DNA of 64,000 bases from Pegea sp. RAD2-039 (taxonomy: Eukaryota > Chordata > Thaliacea > Salpida > Salpidae): NCBI GenBank assembly GCA_034620365.1, contig JAQGEQ010000186.1, positions 62,001-126,000 on the forward strand, given 5' to 3'. The translations under genes and the position numbers were made by a program. Positions 21,551-36,300 of this stretch are shown piece after piece (the stretch's first letter is position 1; each line of letters begins with the position of its first letter). Below the pieces are notes generated by a model. It did no database searches and had not been told where the DNA came from. It was given only the letters and a program-made list of their open reading frames with translations.

Positions 21551-22204
21551 AAATGATTCATAAAATCATTCCAGGTAAAAAAAAGTTCTTTAAAATACTG
21601 AAAAAAATCAGATTTTAATGAAGGAATTTTTCCTTATTCTATTGATAAGTTTATTTATTTAAAATAATATTTGACTTTATATAAATTATGTGTTTTATTT
21701 GTAGTAATCAAACATTTTTATCTTTCTAACATAAAACTAAAGATTTAAAATAAAAAAATATAAAATATTGTTTATTAAAATATAATCAATTTCAAAGTAA
21801 AAATGTATAAAATTAGGAAATTTGTGAAATATAATATATATATTATATACATATAGCAAACTGACAGATACTCAAAATATAATCTATCAAATCATTTTCC
21901 TAAAACAAAAATATAAATAAATTTCTTTTTACATTTTAACATCTTATTTGTATTTATTTATTGATTAAAATCGAAAAAATCAAAGATTTTAGTCAATAAA
22001 AAAGAACAAAATGTATTTTTACATTTATGTCCTGAAAATAAGAATTAAAGCAATCTTCATCTAAAATTGTAATTTTTAAATGAAGTTTTAAATAATTAAA
22101 GAAAATTATCTATAGGCTATTACTTACTATTTTGAAGTAAGTAATTTTTAAGTTTTTTTATTTATTTCTGAAAAGTTTTATTATTTATTTAATGTCATCA
22201 TTGT

Positions 22205-22545
22205 CAACATTATCAAGACAATTTTCAACCAAATATGCTTCATCACCACCATCATCAAAAACATCTTGATTACTACTTCCATCATTCACATCAAGTTTCT
22301 CCTGGATGTTCTCTTAACTATTATGAAGTCAACAAGATGATGGATTAATTTTGAAGTTTAATTTCAATATGTCTCAGTGATGGTGTTACTATTTTGATGG
22401 TTTTGTTTTTATCTATAATGGAAATAGACATTTCTGATGAGTATGGATATTTTGTGACAAATTATATCTATGTAAGCATCATAACTTTACTGTAGAGTTT
22501 GTATTAAAGGTATTTTTTTATCTAACAGATTTCATCTTTTAGCCC
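22205..22545 (-). repeat. Dispersed repeat, copy 2 (inverted partner of 12850-13140)
   Basis: The reverse complement of this stretch follows copy 1 for about 300 bp with scattered substitutions. It ends in an open acidic tail (QDVFDDGGDEAYLVENCLDN, then stop), supporting a decayed mobile-element coding end. Confidence 0.7.
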
Positions 22546-24189
22546 TAGGGTGATTCTGAAGCTTTTGAAAACTCTATATGATCATCATCTGATCTTTAAA
22601 AACAAATTTTCATTTAACTTTAAATAGTTTGTAGAGTTTAAAGCTAGTCTACAATCAAATTCTCTTTTAGTCAAAAAACAAGATAATTAGTGGTGAAATT
22701 AAAATATCAAACTATTACAAGGATTATTGCTTTTATAATTTTAGTTTTATGGTTTTACTTGAGTCAATTTTTACTATTGTCAAATTCAGTAGAAACAGAA
22801 ATAAATTTATTTGCTTTCATCAGCTTCATCTCAATTATTTTCTTCTAACCAAATATCGAACTGGGTTCATAATGCGTTCGCAACTGAAACTGTTTTGTAG
22901 AAGGAATATTAATCAGCATAATTTAAATTTGGTAGAAAATCAAATTGGTTTATATAAATGAAAATATTAAAATTACATATTACATTTTAAACTTATACAA
23001 TGTTATTAGCAATAAACAATTATTGAAGACATTAAAAAACACAGTTTATAGAAAAATCTGGAATTATTTTTAAGGTATAAACATATAACATTTTGTTCTA
23101 ATATAATTTAATTAAAACATTTTTACAAAATACTTTATACATTTAGAATTTTTCTATTATTAAAGACTCTTTTAGTTTAATTGGTAGATTTGATAAAATG
23201 GCGTTTTGGTAAATTGGTGCAGAAATAAAAACATAATTTTGTTGATTGACTCTGTGAAAGAGCTTTATTCAAATGTAAAAGGCAACTAACAACAACGGTG
23301 CACGAACCGCACCACAGTTAGCTACAGAATAAACTAGGCTTGTAAAGTAGTAGGTAATAACACATTCACACAAGCGGCAATATATTCTACTGTCAACTAA
23401 TTTAAATATACCACAATTTGCTCAATTGTTTTCTAAACCATCAAAATGATGAATGTTTTTATTGATAAGTGGAATGATGATAATCTTTAGAAAGTTTTTT
23501 TCTATTTTATGACATGATAACAAGAAGAAGTGAAAACTCAACTTTCAGCTCACATAAAGCCTAAACACGTTTGAATGACATTTACGTATGCGGTAAAATG
23601 CTTTTCTGTTATATATTTCAAGTATTACAATAAGTAACAAACCTAATAAATAGGATTATAAAAAAGTGATTTAAAGTTGGTGAGTTTTTGAAAATGTTCC
23701 CGATTCTAACCACGAGTAGCAACTGTATGTAAATAATTTCACAAAAAACTTAATTATAAATATTTCAAATTTATAAAATTTAGAGTCAAATTTACATCCA
23801 AATCCAAATGTATAGAAATTGTTTATAACTAAGAAGGTAGTTTTTTATATAAAAATTTAAAAACTTTATGAAAAACACAATTAGGGTGTTTTGGTAAATC
23901 AATATTATAAACGTTTCCAACATTCTATAAGTGGATAAAGAATAAAAGGAACTCCAACTACCCATGCCATAAACTTATAATATAATTGTAGATCTTTATA
24001 TTGGCGACCCAGTATCTTTTAGTTGAGTGTGTGGTAAGGTTACTTTCAGAATAATATCACGTGTCAGTACACTAACTTTATTGTTAGGTTATAATTTAAG
24101 TTCACTAAAATCTACCTTCAGATTTAATTAAAGGAAATATGGTTAGATCAGGTCTTACTGGAACATATAACTTCAGCAGTAATCTTAAA

Positions 24190-24290
24190 CTACATAAAAT
24201 TGATTAAGAATAGAACCGCTGGGTTTGATAGAATCAATTTACAAGCTTTAAAGATTTTATCAGAACTTATGATCAAGGACTTAAAATAAT
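24190..24290 (+). pseudogene. LINE reverse-transcriptase relic (fingers region)
   Basis: A short open frame reads YIKLIKNRTAGFDRINLQAL then KILSELMIKDLK, resembling the non-LTR RT block around KAAGPDGI...LK. It is followed by a stop. Too short for a family call. Confidence 0.4.
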
Positions 24291-24988
24291 CCTTCTCAAC
24301 AAAGATTTCCAATTCTAAAGTTCAACGTGGTACCAAAGATCTTTTACGAAACTGGGCTCAGACTGAACATCAAAGTCTCAAGAAACTCGAAGTTGGCTTC
24401 GGCTGCCTAAACACTCCAACAATAGATATATAGCCACTTAAATCATTGTTGTGTTTTTCCAAGTTTTGTTGTAAATGCAAGGACTTTCATTGGATGCAAG
24501 GATTTGTTGTTCAGAGGTATTTTATGAAAGAAGATTTTTATTTATATCACGACTAATAAATAATTTTCTGCTTATCTTTTAAACTGTGTTTATTTAGTTG
24601 TATATTTTAAATAATTAGAGATTGATTTTTTCAAACTGAATAACAATTTTTAAAAAGCAAATATCTTGAAGTTGAAATTATACTTTTATTAACAATTAAA
24701 TTCGGCAAAAATAGAAGTTATTTAAAAAGTTTAATAAGTTTTTAAAACTAGCCTCATTTACTAAATATTAAATGTTAAATAACTAAATTTGGAGAACAAT
24801 TAATATATGGGTTTGTCTAGCAACACTATTTGAAAATACGTGAGTTTGATTTCTTTAAAGTATAAATGATTATTTTAAAGACTATTTAATTCATTCATTT
24901 TACGTTAACTATCTTACAATTTTATAAATACCAGTTGGTTTAATTTGCTGAATAGTTTGTTTATTAGTTATACTTTGATAGCAAACAC

Positions 24989-27386
24989 TTATTTGAAATG
25001 TAATTTAGGGTATAAGACTTGTACATTTGAAGCAATTATCGCTTTCACCTCCGGATGCACGTTGAGTACTTCATGAAAACTTTTATGAGATAAAGTAAAA
25101 GCATCTACATAAGTCTTAGCTCTGACACTAAAGGTCCTTATAGACTGTAATAAGATTAAAAAAGTCATCAAGAAAAAATACAAACAATTTTGATAAGAGT
25201 TTTACAACAAAACAAATTTTTTAACTAACTCTTTGGAAGATTGATTCCACAAATACATTATCTAATGCATGTATCTGTCCAGTGGTTATATTTATAGCTT
25301 TTTCCCGTTTCAATATCTCAGCTGTTCCCTTATATATCATCACCATTTCAGATCTTATATCATCCTTTAAAAAGAATCAATTAAAATAAAGAATAACTTG
25401 CTTCAAATTAAACTTACTTCTAAACAAATAAAATTTCCGGGCATAAAAGTAACTGGTTGTAACACGGTACAAATATATTGAAGGAAATCTTCGTTACATC
25501 CGCTGAAAACCAAAACATTGTTCACCATTTGCCTCCCAATTTGGTTGTATATGTTCGCTCTTACACTGAGATTTGAACCATGTTTCACTACTCAATTTTG
25601 TAAATTTAAAAGTAATTTAATAATACTTAGAGGGAAGCTCTGGAAACAAAGTCATCACGTTTGTTCCTTGATTTTTTTTCCATATATAGTTATAATAATC
25701 AATGACTGTTTTGAAAGTTTCATTTTTGATGCTGAATTGTTTCATAAAACGAGTGACAGACTGAAACGACAATAAAAAGTATTTTTGTTATTTCTTTTGC
25801 TCTCATCAAAAAATCTGATTATTTACAAATTAAAAGATGAAAAATAAATTCGATGATTTGCTCACATTAACACGTATCTCGTACCAACGCCTTAAACTTT
25901 TACGATTGGCTAGAAGTCCAGCAAGACCAGCTACTCGATATCCGATGAATATTTTTCCAAAAGTAAGAACAAAACAACAATAAACGATTTCTACAACAGA
26001 TTTAGGTAAGACATCTCCATAACCAGTAGATGTTATAGTAGCAACAGTCCAATAAAAGCTATACACTAATCGAACATAACTGTGAGAGTATGTAGCAGTT
26101 CCGGCAAAATCTAAGAAGTTAGAATTGAAGATAAAGATTATTGAAAATATAAAAAGATACAATGAATAGGTCACCTATTGTGGGTCTGTCGTACCAGGTG
26201 TATGATTCTTCAGATTCGAAGAAAAATGCGGCAGCGTGAAAACCACTTGTCACTACTATTAATAGAATAATAGCTTCCAAAACAAACTCATAAAAGTTAA
26301 TTGTTAAAGACCTAAAAAAAGTGATTGTTGATAAGTAGAAATGTTAAAAATCTCACTCACATATTTGTTACATTAGATTTCCAAACTTTAAAAGTTCTTT
26401 GGATTCTATTAACTCGAAGTATTCGATTCATTCTTAAATATGAAATGATTTCCATTTTAGAGATTTTATCCCTAATAAATATAGCTACAAAATCTAAAGG
26501 AGCGTTCGCGAAAGCATCAAATAAAAATAAGCTTCTCTCTTTAAAGTATCTTAATTGGACTCTTTCTCGATTAAAGATCTCACATCCAAACTGATCCTTA
26601 TAACTTCTATTAAATGATACAAGCATGTCCATAATATACCTGAAAGTAAAAGTGTCTTATCAACAAATTCCTTGGATGTAAATATAATTTAAAATACCAT
26701 AAATCTGAGAAAACTCCGATTAAATACAAATAAATATTATGATTTTTGAAGCTGGATTGATAAAATACTAAACAAATTGAAGTAACTCCGAGTATAATTG
26801 TGACATTATCATAGATTATAGTTGTATATGAATTTGAGTTTATCATCTGTATAAAAAGAAGATAGATTATAAAGTTTACAAAGATGAAAATCATCTAGAG
26901 ATTTTTTGCCTTGGTTATATCTTTTTTATTGTCTAGACGATTTCGAAAATAACCGCTTTCAATTTGTTCTAAATCTGAAGTGTTAAAAAAAACCTGTAAG
27001 ATAAGCAAAGAGTCAGGTCACCATCGAATACTGGAAGACTTATTTCTATTCTAAATTTAACTAAAACTTAGAAGGATAACTAAAGAGATCTTTACTTTTC
27101 TGAAAATTCTGAAGGCAATACTCTTCTTCTTCTTTTTCGAATGAATTTGATCATTTGATTTATTAAAAGATTCATCCAGTTCCGAGAAATCAGGAATACC
27201 ATTCGGAGCAGAAGGCTTGATTATTTTCACTCTTAAGTCATTTATAGTCGATTTTCTATCATAAGATTTTCTCCCAGCTGTAGGGGCTGGAAAACTTTGT
27301 TTTTTATTAGTTGATGCCTGATTGTTTAACTTCTTGATAATCTTCTCAAAACTTTGTCGTTGGTTTGCAATATCGTTTTGCTTCAT
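24989..27386 (-). other. CNGK repeat IV: classic S4 and GYGD pore, C-terminal CNBD
   Basis: A Lys/Ser-rich linker (27386-27057) leads to S1-S2 (26894-26610). The S4 has regularly spaced arginines (LRMNRILRVNRIQRTFK), the most sensor-like of the four. The pore is FYWTVATITSTGYGDVLP at about 26010-26060. The CNBD at 25588-24989 ends the protein with KTYVDAFTLSHKSF and PEVKAIIASN. Confidence 0.8.
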
Positions 27387-30300
27387 CCAAAACTGAAAAT
27401 TAAATGTCCAATTTCACAAAACATTTAGAATATTTATCTAAGACTCATTAAAATTCATAAATCTTCAAACTAACCTCGTAAAGATGAGTTACAACTGGAA
27501 CAAAAGATTTATGGTTTGTATACAACTCAATTATGTCTCGTGTGTCCCATTCACCAACATCACAATTAGTCACTGCCCTTACAGTCCTTAATCTCGTTGT
27601 AATTACAATCAAAGCGTCCTTAAAGTAAAAAAAATTTGAATTTGAAACTAACTTTCATAACTTTATTATTATCAGCAGATAGCTGAAGAAACAAAACAGA
27701 CTTACAACTCCGAACATGTTCCCCGGCTCCAAGATCTTTGCAGAACCCTGATCATTTTCTGTCATGATCTCAGCACTTCCTCTTTGTATTAGATATACTT
27801 TGTCACCGAGTTCACCTCGCCTAAAAATTATCAATTCATCCATTTAGGTTTAATAAACTATTCATAACTAAATTGCTTTTTTAGTCTGAACTTAATGTTC
27901 AGTGACACTGGTTAGGGACTTGGGACAGTGACATCAAGGATTTAATCTCATAATCTCCCGAAGACAATGGGACCAATTACCAAAGATGGAAGTGAAACTT
28001 AATTAGCATCAGATGTAACCTCGACAACGGGTTTCGAACCCACGTGTGCAGAGGGAAGTATCATTTAGCAAGTAGGTGCTTGAAAATACTTACTTGCATA
28101 AAACCGAATCCTTGAGATAAAAAGCAGGCTTCAGTAGTCCGTACATCGCCATCCAGAAGTTACGTTCCCTCTTGCCCATTTCTTTATTGAATTGTTCATA
28201 CATGGCAACAACTAGGGGTCCGTACATGCTCTGCTTCAATGTCGCAGTCAAGTTAGAAGGCAATCCATAAAATAAAGAATTTGGATCAACTCCATGAGTT
28301 CGATCCCATAAATACTGGTAGAAGTTCAGGACCTGAAATACCTCAGTAAACTGGATGTTGCTAAGATCGTACAGACATACGTAATGACGGGTAGAGTCTT
28401 GAATTTCGTAGACATCAAAAAAGTTCCTCATCTTTTTAAGTCTTTGCGTATAAGCGCTTAGACGAGTATCATCCGATTGTATTGTAGCAGCGATTTCTCC
28501 AATTAAAAACGAATAAACAAATACTCCAATAATCATGATAATAATATTTAAAAACATTTCACTGGTTTGAGTTGGTGCGACGTCTCCATAACCGATATGA
28601 ACCAAAAGAATAGAAGAATAGTAGATAGAGATGATGTATTGATGCAGTGCTGAGTTACGGAAGTCAAGAGTTGGAAGCACCTTTAGTTGGTCCACATTAA
28701 CAAGCCAAGAGTTGTCGTCACAGTATATTGGACCACTTGAGCTTGTGGATAGGGTGTAGGTGTGGTTTATGGGGCTTGTGCTCTAGATGATTATGAAATG
28801 AGTTTAAATGATGATTAGTTATCAAATGACTAACTGATGTAGGTTTACAGGCAGTAATGAAAAGTATACAAGCAAGCCAATGATGTATCAGAAAAGTGAC
28901 CACCACTCGATAAAAAACCATCAAAATCCGTCTACTAGTCCTCTCCCACTGTCCAAGAGCATAAGAGAGAAATTTGTAGCACTTTTGAAGAAGTTAAAAA
29001 GCTTAGAATTTATCAAAAGTCATTTTATCTTACTTTATAAGCTTGAAGGACTCTAACAATCATGATGAAGTTATCAAACATGATCTGTTGTGTTGTTTGA
29101 CTCTTTGTGTCTTTAATTAAAGGTAAGATCACAAGCTCCAAGGGTATTGAAGAGATCAAGTCGATTATAAAACTTGATCTTAGGTAGTATTTTGCTGTTT
29201 CAATCGGATTTTGGATGACTCTCTCCCTATTTCTTACAGCTGTATGAAGTTTGATGAAGATATCAATAGCACCAATAGCATCATTTACATGTAACAAAAC
29301 TCTTGTCCAAAAATGTGTTGGCAAAATAGAGAACTAAATATAAAAAAAAACTGTTCAAAGACTATATAGATTCAAATTTACTTAAAATTCGTAGAACAAT
29401 TTAGAAGTCAAAGAAAATTGAACGAAAAACTTTTAAAATATTAATAATAAATATTTACATACCTTTAAAGGAATTACAAAAAGTGAAATGAATATCCAAA
29501 TTATTCGAAAAAACTCGTATGTGATATATATCGAGTGGAAAGGTTCAATTTTTATCGGCATAATTATAAATCGAAGAATACTATTTAGAGTATTTTCAGT
29601 CAACATTCTGGTTTCAAGTCGAACTTTTTTTATCAGTTGACGATTTTTGGCTTTTTTTCCATAAAAGCGTTGACCATCTTCACTTTCATGGATTTCATAC
29701 ATGGTGTTCATCAAAATACTACCAAATACATAAATTTATTCACACTACAAATTAAATTCAGTCTTTCGCTAATAATTTTCAATATGTGTTTATAAGAAAT
29801 TAAACCCTTAATAACACCCAACTATTATTATTCGTTTTTTTGTGGAAATTTTTTCTAAAACTTATTCTATGAGTTCTTTAATGTTTTAAAAACCGAAATA
29901 CTCTGAAACTTTTTATTTCCAATCAGCAACATTGTAGATAAACTTCACTAATCTAACATTAACAAAATCAAACTAATGTTTTTCCAATCTTTTTAACTTT
30001 ACAAATAAATTCAAACTTTTCTACATACTTCTCTGGATACTCGCTTCGCAAACTCCGCATTCTACTCAACAAACTTTCCCTGTAGGCAGTATTCTTTTTA
30101 ATAGAACTTATTTGTTCTAATATTGATGGATAAGATTGCATGATTTCAAACAAGTCCTTTTTATGTAAAGTTAAAACTTCAACGGCAGTTCCAGCAACAA
30201 TCGTATTTACGCTTCTCACTCCAAAGAACACCTAAAGATTTCTTGTAAGAAGTATTTGAAGTGAAACATCCATCTTCTAGTTACCTCAGCTTCTCCAAAG

Positions 30301-33300
30301 TAGTCCCCGTGTTGATAATCACCGCAAGTCTCTTCCATATCAGCAGTGACAACGAAGCAATACCCAAATTTTATTATAAACAATTGGTCGACTCGAGAAC
30401 CCTTTTGAATAATTAACTTTAGTATTAGGTAAGTATCAAACTTGAGTTTGTGTCAACGGTTCATCACGTAAACTCTACAAACTTATCTACAACTTTTCTA
30501 TATCAATTAAGTTAAATTGAGGTATTTAAGACTTTTTAAATATCTCTCCAGTCACTTTATGTTGTATTTGATATCCTATATATACATTTATAAATCTAAA
30601 GATTAAATTCACTAACTTCATACAAAATCACTTCGCCTTCGCCATACAATTGCTTCTTAACTCGTTGACATAAAACAGCGATAAACGAGCTGCTGACATT
30701 CTCGAAAAAGGGAAGAGCTTCAAGGTAAGAATGAAAGTTTTCATACATAAATGAATTTCGTAGCTCATCTGAAAGATCACCGCCCATTTGCATCACACCT
30801 GGTATGATGGTACCTTTGAAACGACGCCATTCCATATTACGTAAAGTCGAAACGCGATTTACTAAAGCTTCGTCTACCTGTTAACCATTCATCTTTTAGA
30901 GTTTGATTAAAAATTATTATTTGTTATTTTAGCCATTTTCTTAATGGTTTTTAACCAAATAATTAGAATGAATGCTGAACTAACTCCTTGCTGCAAGAAG
31001 AACTTTTGAGCAGCTTGTTTAGATGATAGAAATTTAGTTTTCACGGCGTATTTACTCTCGATTGTTCCCGCAATCAAACCAATGATCCATCCAGTGGCAA
31101 CTAAACCTATTGTCATTGTTACTATGGATACAATACGAGTTCCAGTAGTATAAGCAACGATGTCACCGAGACTGTAAACAAAAGAATCATTAAAATATAA
31201 AAAGTTGAAAAGAGATAGAATAAATTTAAGTTGTTGCTAATGATATAATAATCAAATTAATAATAATTGAAATAATAATTATAATAAATATAGTAATAAT
31301 AATGATAATGATAAACATTGTTTAATCTAAGTTAGATTTAAAATAATGAATTAATTATAATGGTTGTAATGTTTAAAACATTTAGAATTTATAACAAAAG
31401 CTTTTTTATAAAATTAATCACCCAGCTGAAGTCATAGTGGTACATGCCCAATATAAATGCCTCACATAATCATTTTTCATATTATCTGTGAGTCGTCCTA
31501 TCTTGATCAATATATCGTCTCGATTTGTTGAATCATACAATCTACAATTCATTTGTGCATTGGGTCTGCCTCTTACAAAACTACAAAAACAATAATAAGA
31601 ATTAGAAAGAGTTAAGAAGGATATAAGAGGTCACCTTGGAGTTCCAAACCCGCAATAAGACCAATAAAAGGCACAAGCTGCCCAATGAGACAAAGTGTAG
31701 AAGTAAACTAACACCTTGACAATTTCCAATAGAGCAATATTCACTCGAATATTCCTCTGTAAAGAAGAAAACGCAGAAGGTACATACCGAAAAAATAAGG
31801 CAAGTCTTGGTATTTTAAAGAAATAATAAGTTTGTAAATTGCCCATATATGTACAAGCAATATTACTGAGGAATTCAGTTTGTAGTAAAGTTATTGGAAA
31901 ATAAGCTATTAAATCTAAACCGAATCTTTCAAATGATAGATAATTGGATAGAATATTCTTGAAGTTTGTTTTGTATCCTGTCAAAATTATTAATTCTAAA
32001 TTTTTTTTATTTCATTAAATAATTATTAATTTTATATCAAAATTGAAAATAATAACGTAACAAGACACTTATATAATAACAAAATACTATTTTTATATTA
32101 TCTACACTTAATTAAAAATTATTTATAAATAATATAAAGTTAACTGATAATAATCCACCATTAGATGTCCAAACTGCTGTTCTCAAAGTAATTAGAATAG
32201 AAAAGTAAAGAGTTGCATCCAGGATTTGAATCAAAACATCCATTGTATATCCTTCCTGGACTTGCTCATAAGGTACCGGGTACACATCACCACCAAGCAC
32301 TATCCTAAATTAAAAAAAAAATTGATTTATTCATTTTTATCTTACTTTTGAGGTCAAACATTCGAAACATAAAAGTGAATTTGAATATTTGAAACTAAAT
32401 CTTATTTTTTTATTTAGTTCAAGCACGTTGGTATTATTTCTAAATTTTCTATGGGTGGTAACTCCTAATAAGGTTGAGTTGTTCAGTGTTAGTTACAAAA
32501 GTTAAAGTTATTTGTGTGGTGTAGCGGTCACCGCATCCTCTACAGGCGGGATGTTTCGGGTTCGAGCCCAGGTGGACACATATTAGTGACCAGGAAAAGT
32601 CTATATAGGGCCCTGTGAGTCTTGTTGATGACAGCACTTCTAGGAGACGCAAAACTCCGAATTTAAAGCTGGAGTTAGAGCCTCGTAGGCAGTTTGTCGC
32701 TGTACTGAGTGTCTTCCTGGCAGCTTCTGCGACGCGGGCGTAGCTGCATCGGTCCTTCTGTTCCGCTGCATAACCTTGTTGGCGTGTAAGGTGGAACCCT
32801 GCTGTATGGGCAACATCAGGATTTTCATAATTTCTGCCTTGGCACATATTCGTAGCCGTTCTCGGCCGAAATAGGCCAAAAAAAAGTTTATGTTTGGAGC
32901 AATTGATATTCAAGAGATTTTATCTTTCGGCGAAAATTTTTAAGAATCAGAGCTACAAGTAAAACTTTTACTTCTAAATTAGCAACTGACTCACTCAAAA
33001 TCTTCTTTTTTGCAGCTGCGTAAATATTTTCTAAAATTTTCAGAATGTTTTTTTATACATGCACAAACTTCTACAATATTTTCTTTGCTTATACCAGAAC
33101 AATCACCCTGAATTTTCAATCTAAAAGTTGGTGTTTCATCACAATATTGTAAAGCAATATTAAAAAGATCAATTTTTTGGGCTTCTTCTTCGCTATAAGT
33201 ATGCACTAGTAAAAAAAAAAATGATTGAAAGTTGAAAAATTTGGATATTAATTTAACGCAAACCTTTGTTTGGAGTTGTGCAATATGCCATTTGATATGT

Positions 33301-36300
33301 TAAATATAAACTAAATAGAAATACGACAAGTCCCACATAAATTTGCCAAATTATACTGTAAATGTTATCTGGATAAATAAGAGATTTATTCCATATTTGC
33401 TGTATTAGTGGAGCCCTATCTTCCTAAAAAAGCAACTTTTTATTAAAGTTTGTTTACAATTTTCTATTTCTGTTAATATTTCTTCGATACAAAATAAATA
33501 AAATATAAAAAGAGAAGCATAAAGCTGATTTTACAGAAATATTTCATAAAATCTACTTAAAAAAAAGGTAATAACCTCATCGTCACTAGCTTCAGACAAG
33601 TTATCAGTTAAACCTAAAAGATTAGCATTCTTGATCTCATCACGAAGAATATTCTCAGGGAGTCCCTTTTTTAAAGGAGTTCTATATTTGGTTTTTAGGT
33701 AAGGCATTTGAGTTAGTTTGACAGTCTTGATTCTATTGGCTGAAATAAATGATACTTCAGACTCAGGCTCAACTAAATAATAATTGAAACCTTGTAAGAG
33801 GTAGTAATCTCTTTCCATCTCAATATAATCCGCGCGAATGTCAATCAGTGTATCATCCTCCATAGTTAAGTATCCTTCGGACACTACTGTGCGGAAATCT
33901 CTGATGTCTTCAGGTTGGCTCCTTACTGATCTTAGAGTACTTTTGCGTTTTGATGATTTTGAACGTTTTTTACTGAAATTTAACCCAATGATCTTTTAAA
34001 GAACCCATTTTTTTACTGCTCCAACCTTTTATCCATGATCTGATACATATTAGTGATCTTCTCAGAATCCATATCAAATGACCATCTTCTATTTCGACCC
34101 TTACATAACAAGTTTACTGTCTCTGTATAGATTTCTGCAGCTGAATCAAGAATCTCATGAAATTCTAAGATTAAATCGAAGCAACCAACCTTCGGGGTAG
34201 TCAGCTAAGACTTTTATAAAAGTACTTTTTTTGAAATATAAAATATCACAATTTGTTTTACATCTAAGTGAGTTTAAACGCGGAAGACCGACTACTAATT
34301 GAATTTGACCAATCAAATGACCCTCTGTAAGCTCTGCTAGAACTACTTCTTCATCATTATCTAAAATCTTTACCAAAAAGTTTTATAAGTGAAAAATTTA
34401 TGAAATTTCAACAAATCTGAAATCTAACTTAAAACTTTTTAAACATTTTTTTGCTTTTAAAACTTACTTCTAAAGTTCCTTTACTTAACAACATTATTAT
34501 TTCGATAATTTCTCCTCTACGATACAAGTACTGGCCTTGTAGGTATGAAACGGGTTTCACTTGCACAGCAAGATTTCTCAAAAAATCTTCAGGGAGACGT
34601 TCGAAAAGTTCAAGCTGATCATTAATTGATTAGCTTCATTTATTGTGGAAAAATAAGATGAACAATTTACTTTGATAAATAATGAATTACAAATGCCCTC
34701 ATGCATTTGAGATTTAATTGTTTCTGGTAAAATGTCCAGAACTCCGCTTTTATAAGCGTCATGACCTAGCCATTTGTGCCAAAAGTATTCCTTGTACTTC
34801 AAGCACAGTTTAGAAAGTTTATCTGGTATGAGCCTAAAACCCTAATATAGACACATCACTTAAAATATTTAGTCAATCTCAGATTAGTTTATCAGATAAT
34901 CAATTTACCATTTCATCTTTAAAAGACTTGTATTTATGCATAAACTCAGCCCTTTCAGAAATGCCTTCAACCAATAGATCACTAGTAACTCCAACTGTCA
35001 TTCCGTTGATGACAACATAACCTATGAATAATCTTTAGAATATTTCTAATTCTATGTCAAAATCAAACCTAATAAAAGAGCTATGATTGTGAAGACTCGT
35101 TCAGAATCATTTGAAGATACAATATCTCCATAACCTGTAGTAGATATTGTTGCAGTTGCCCAATAAAACGAAGCGACATAAACGTCACCACCGGTTCTTT
35201 CATGAAGATCTAATGTAGTAGCGGACGTAAACATTTCTTCTGAAGCATTCCCTTCTATTTATTTAAATTTTTCAACTTAGAAACACTTTTATTTGTTTAT
35301 TTTTTACTTTTTGTTCCGCCATTCATCCAGGAGTCAGACCTACATTGAGCTATATCGAACTCAGGTGATGTTAAAGGGACGCATGCGATATAATACCAGA
35401 TAACTGCTATCATGTGAACAAGCCATAGTGAAAGAGAAGCAAATTTTATCGCTCTGTATATTTTCGCGTTATTCCCAACTTCTGACGCTTTTTCATCTGC
35501 AAATGAATTTTTCAATAATTTTAATTTTTAAGTTGAAACTTCAATTTTATTTAAACGGAAAAAATATGGAAACACTGCCTATCATAATTTTATTGTTTAT
35601 AAAATCTTAACAAAAGTTATATGTAAAATAATCATTCAAAAAATATCTTTTTATATTAATATTGCTTATTTTGTTGTTTATTTTCCTAAAAAAATACATT
35701 TTTAAGTAACTTAAATGAATAAAAAAACTTTAAAAAACTTTAGACACTACTAACAACAAAAAACTATAAAAATATTTTAATAAATCAAAATTTCATCTTG
35801 TAAACAAAAAATGTAGCTCACCAATTCTGTTGTAAACAAAGATAAGTTGAAGATGCTGTAATTGTAGATTGATGTGTAGAAAATCCCTAAACGATTTATC
35901 AATTTGATAAAAGTAATAAGCATAAGGTATTTGAAAGAAGGAAATGACGCTTATCCAAAACTCAATTGACTTATATGTATAACGATGAACTTTGTAATAA
36001 TTTATCTCTTCCACACCACCTTTCAGATAACTTGTCCTAACTCTTAACACCAATGCAATAACAAAAAGTACTTGGCTTGTTAAGATAATAAAATCCAAAT
36101 GAATATTGTAGAAAAACATAATCATACTGATGTAAATTGAATTAATATATACAAATGTACAAACTAAACCGTTAAAAATTTGTAAATAATCGTCAAACAT
36201 AGAGATAATCTCAATATTCAAAGCATCTTCAGTGTTCATTGATTCAATTAACTCGAGTTTTGAGTCCTTATCACTACCAGAGTGTTTAGCTTCTACAGCA

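Larger units (their letters stand above)
21551..24988. other. Repeat-bearing AT-rich intergenic region
   Basis: This 3.4-kb stretch lies upstream of NIPAL and downstream of the channel gene. It contains an inverted copy of the 12.85-kb repeat (22205-22545) and a small reverse-transcriptase relic near 24190-24290. Otherwise it is A/T low complexity with no supported exon. The patch 23240-23340 is less AT-rich but unidentified. Confidence 0.5.
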
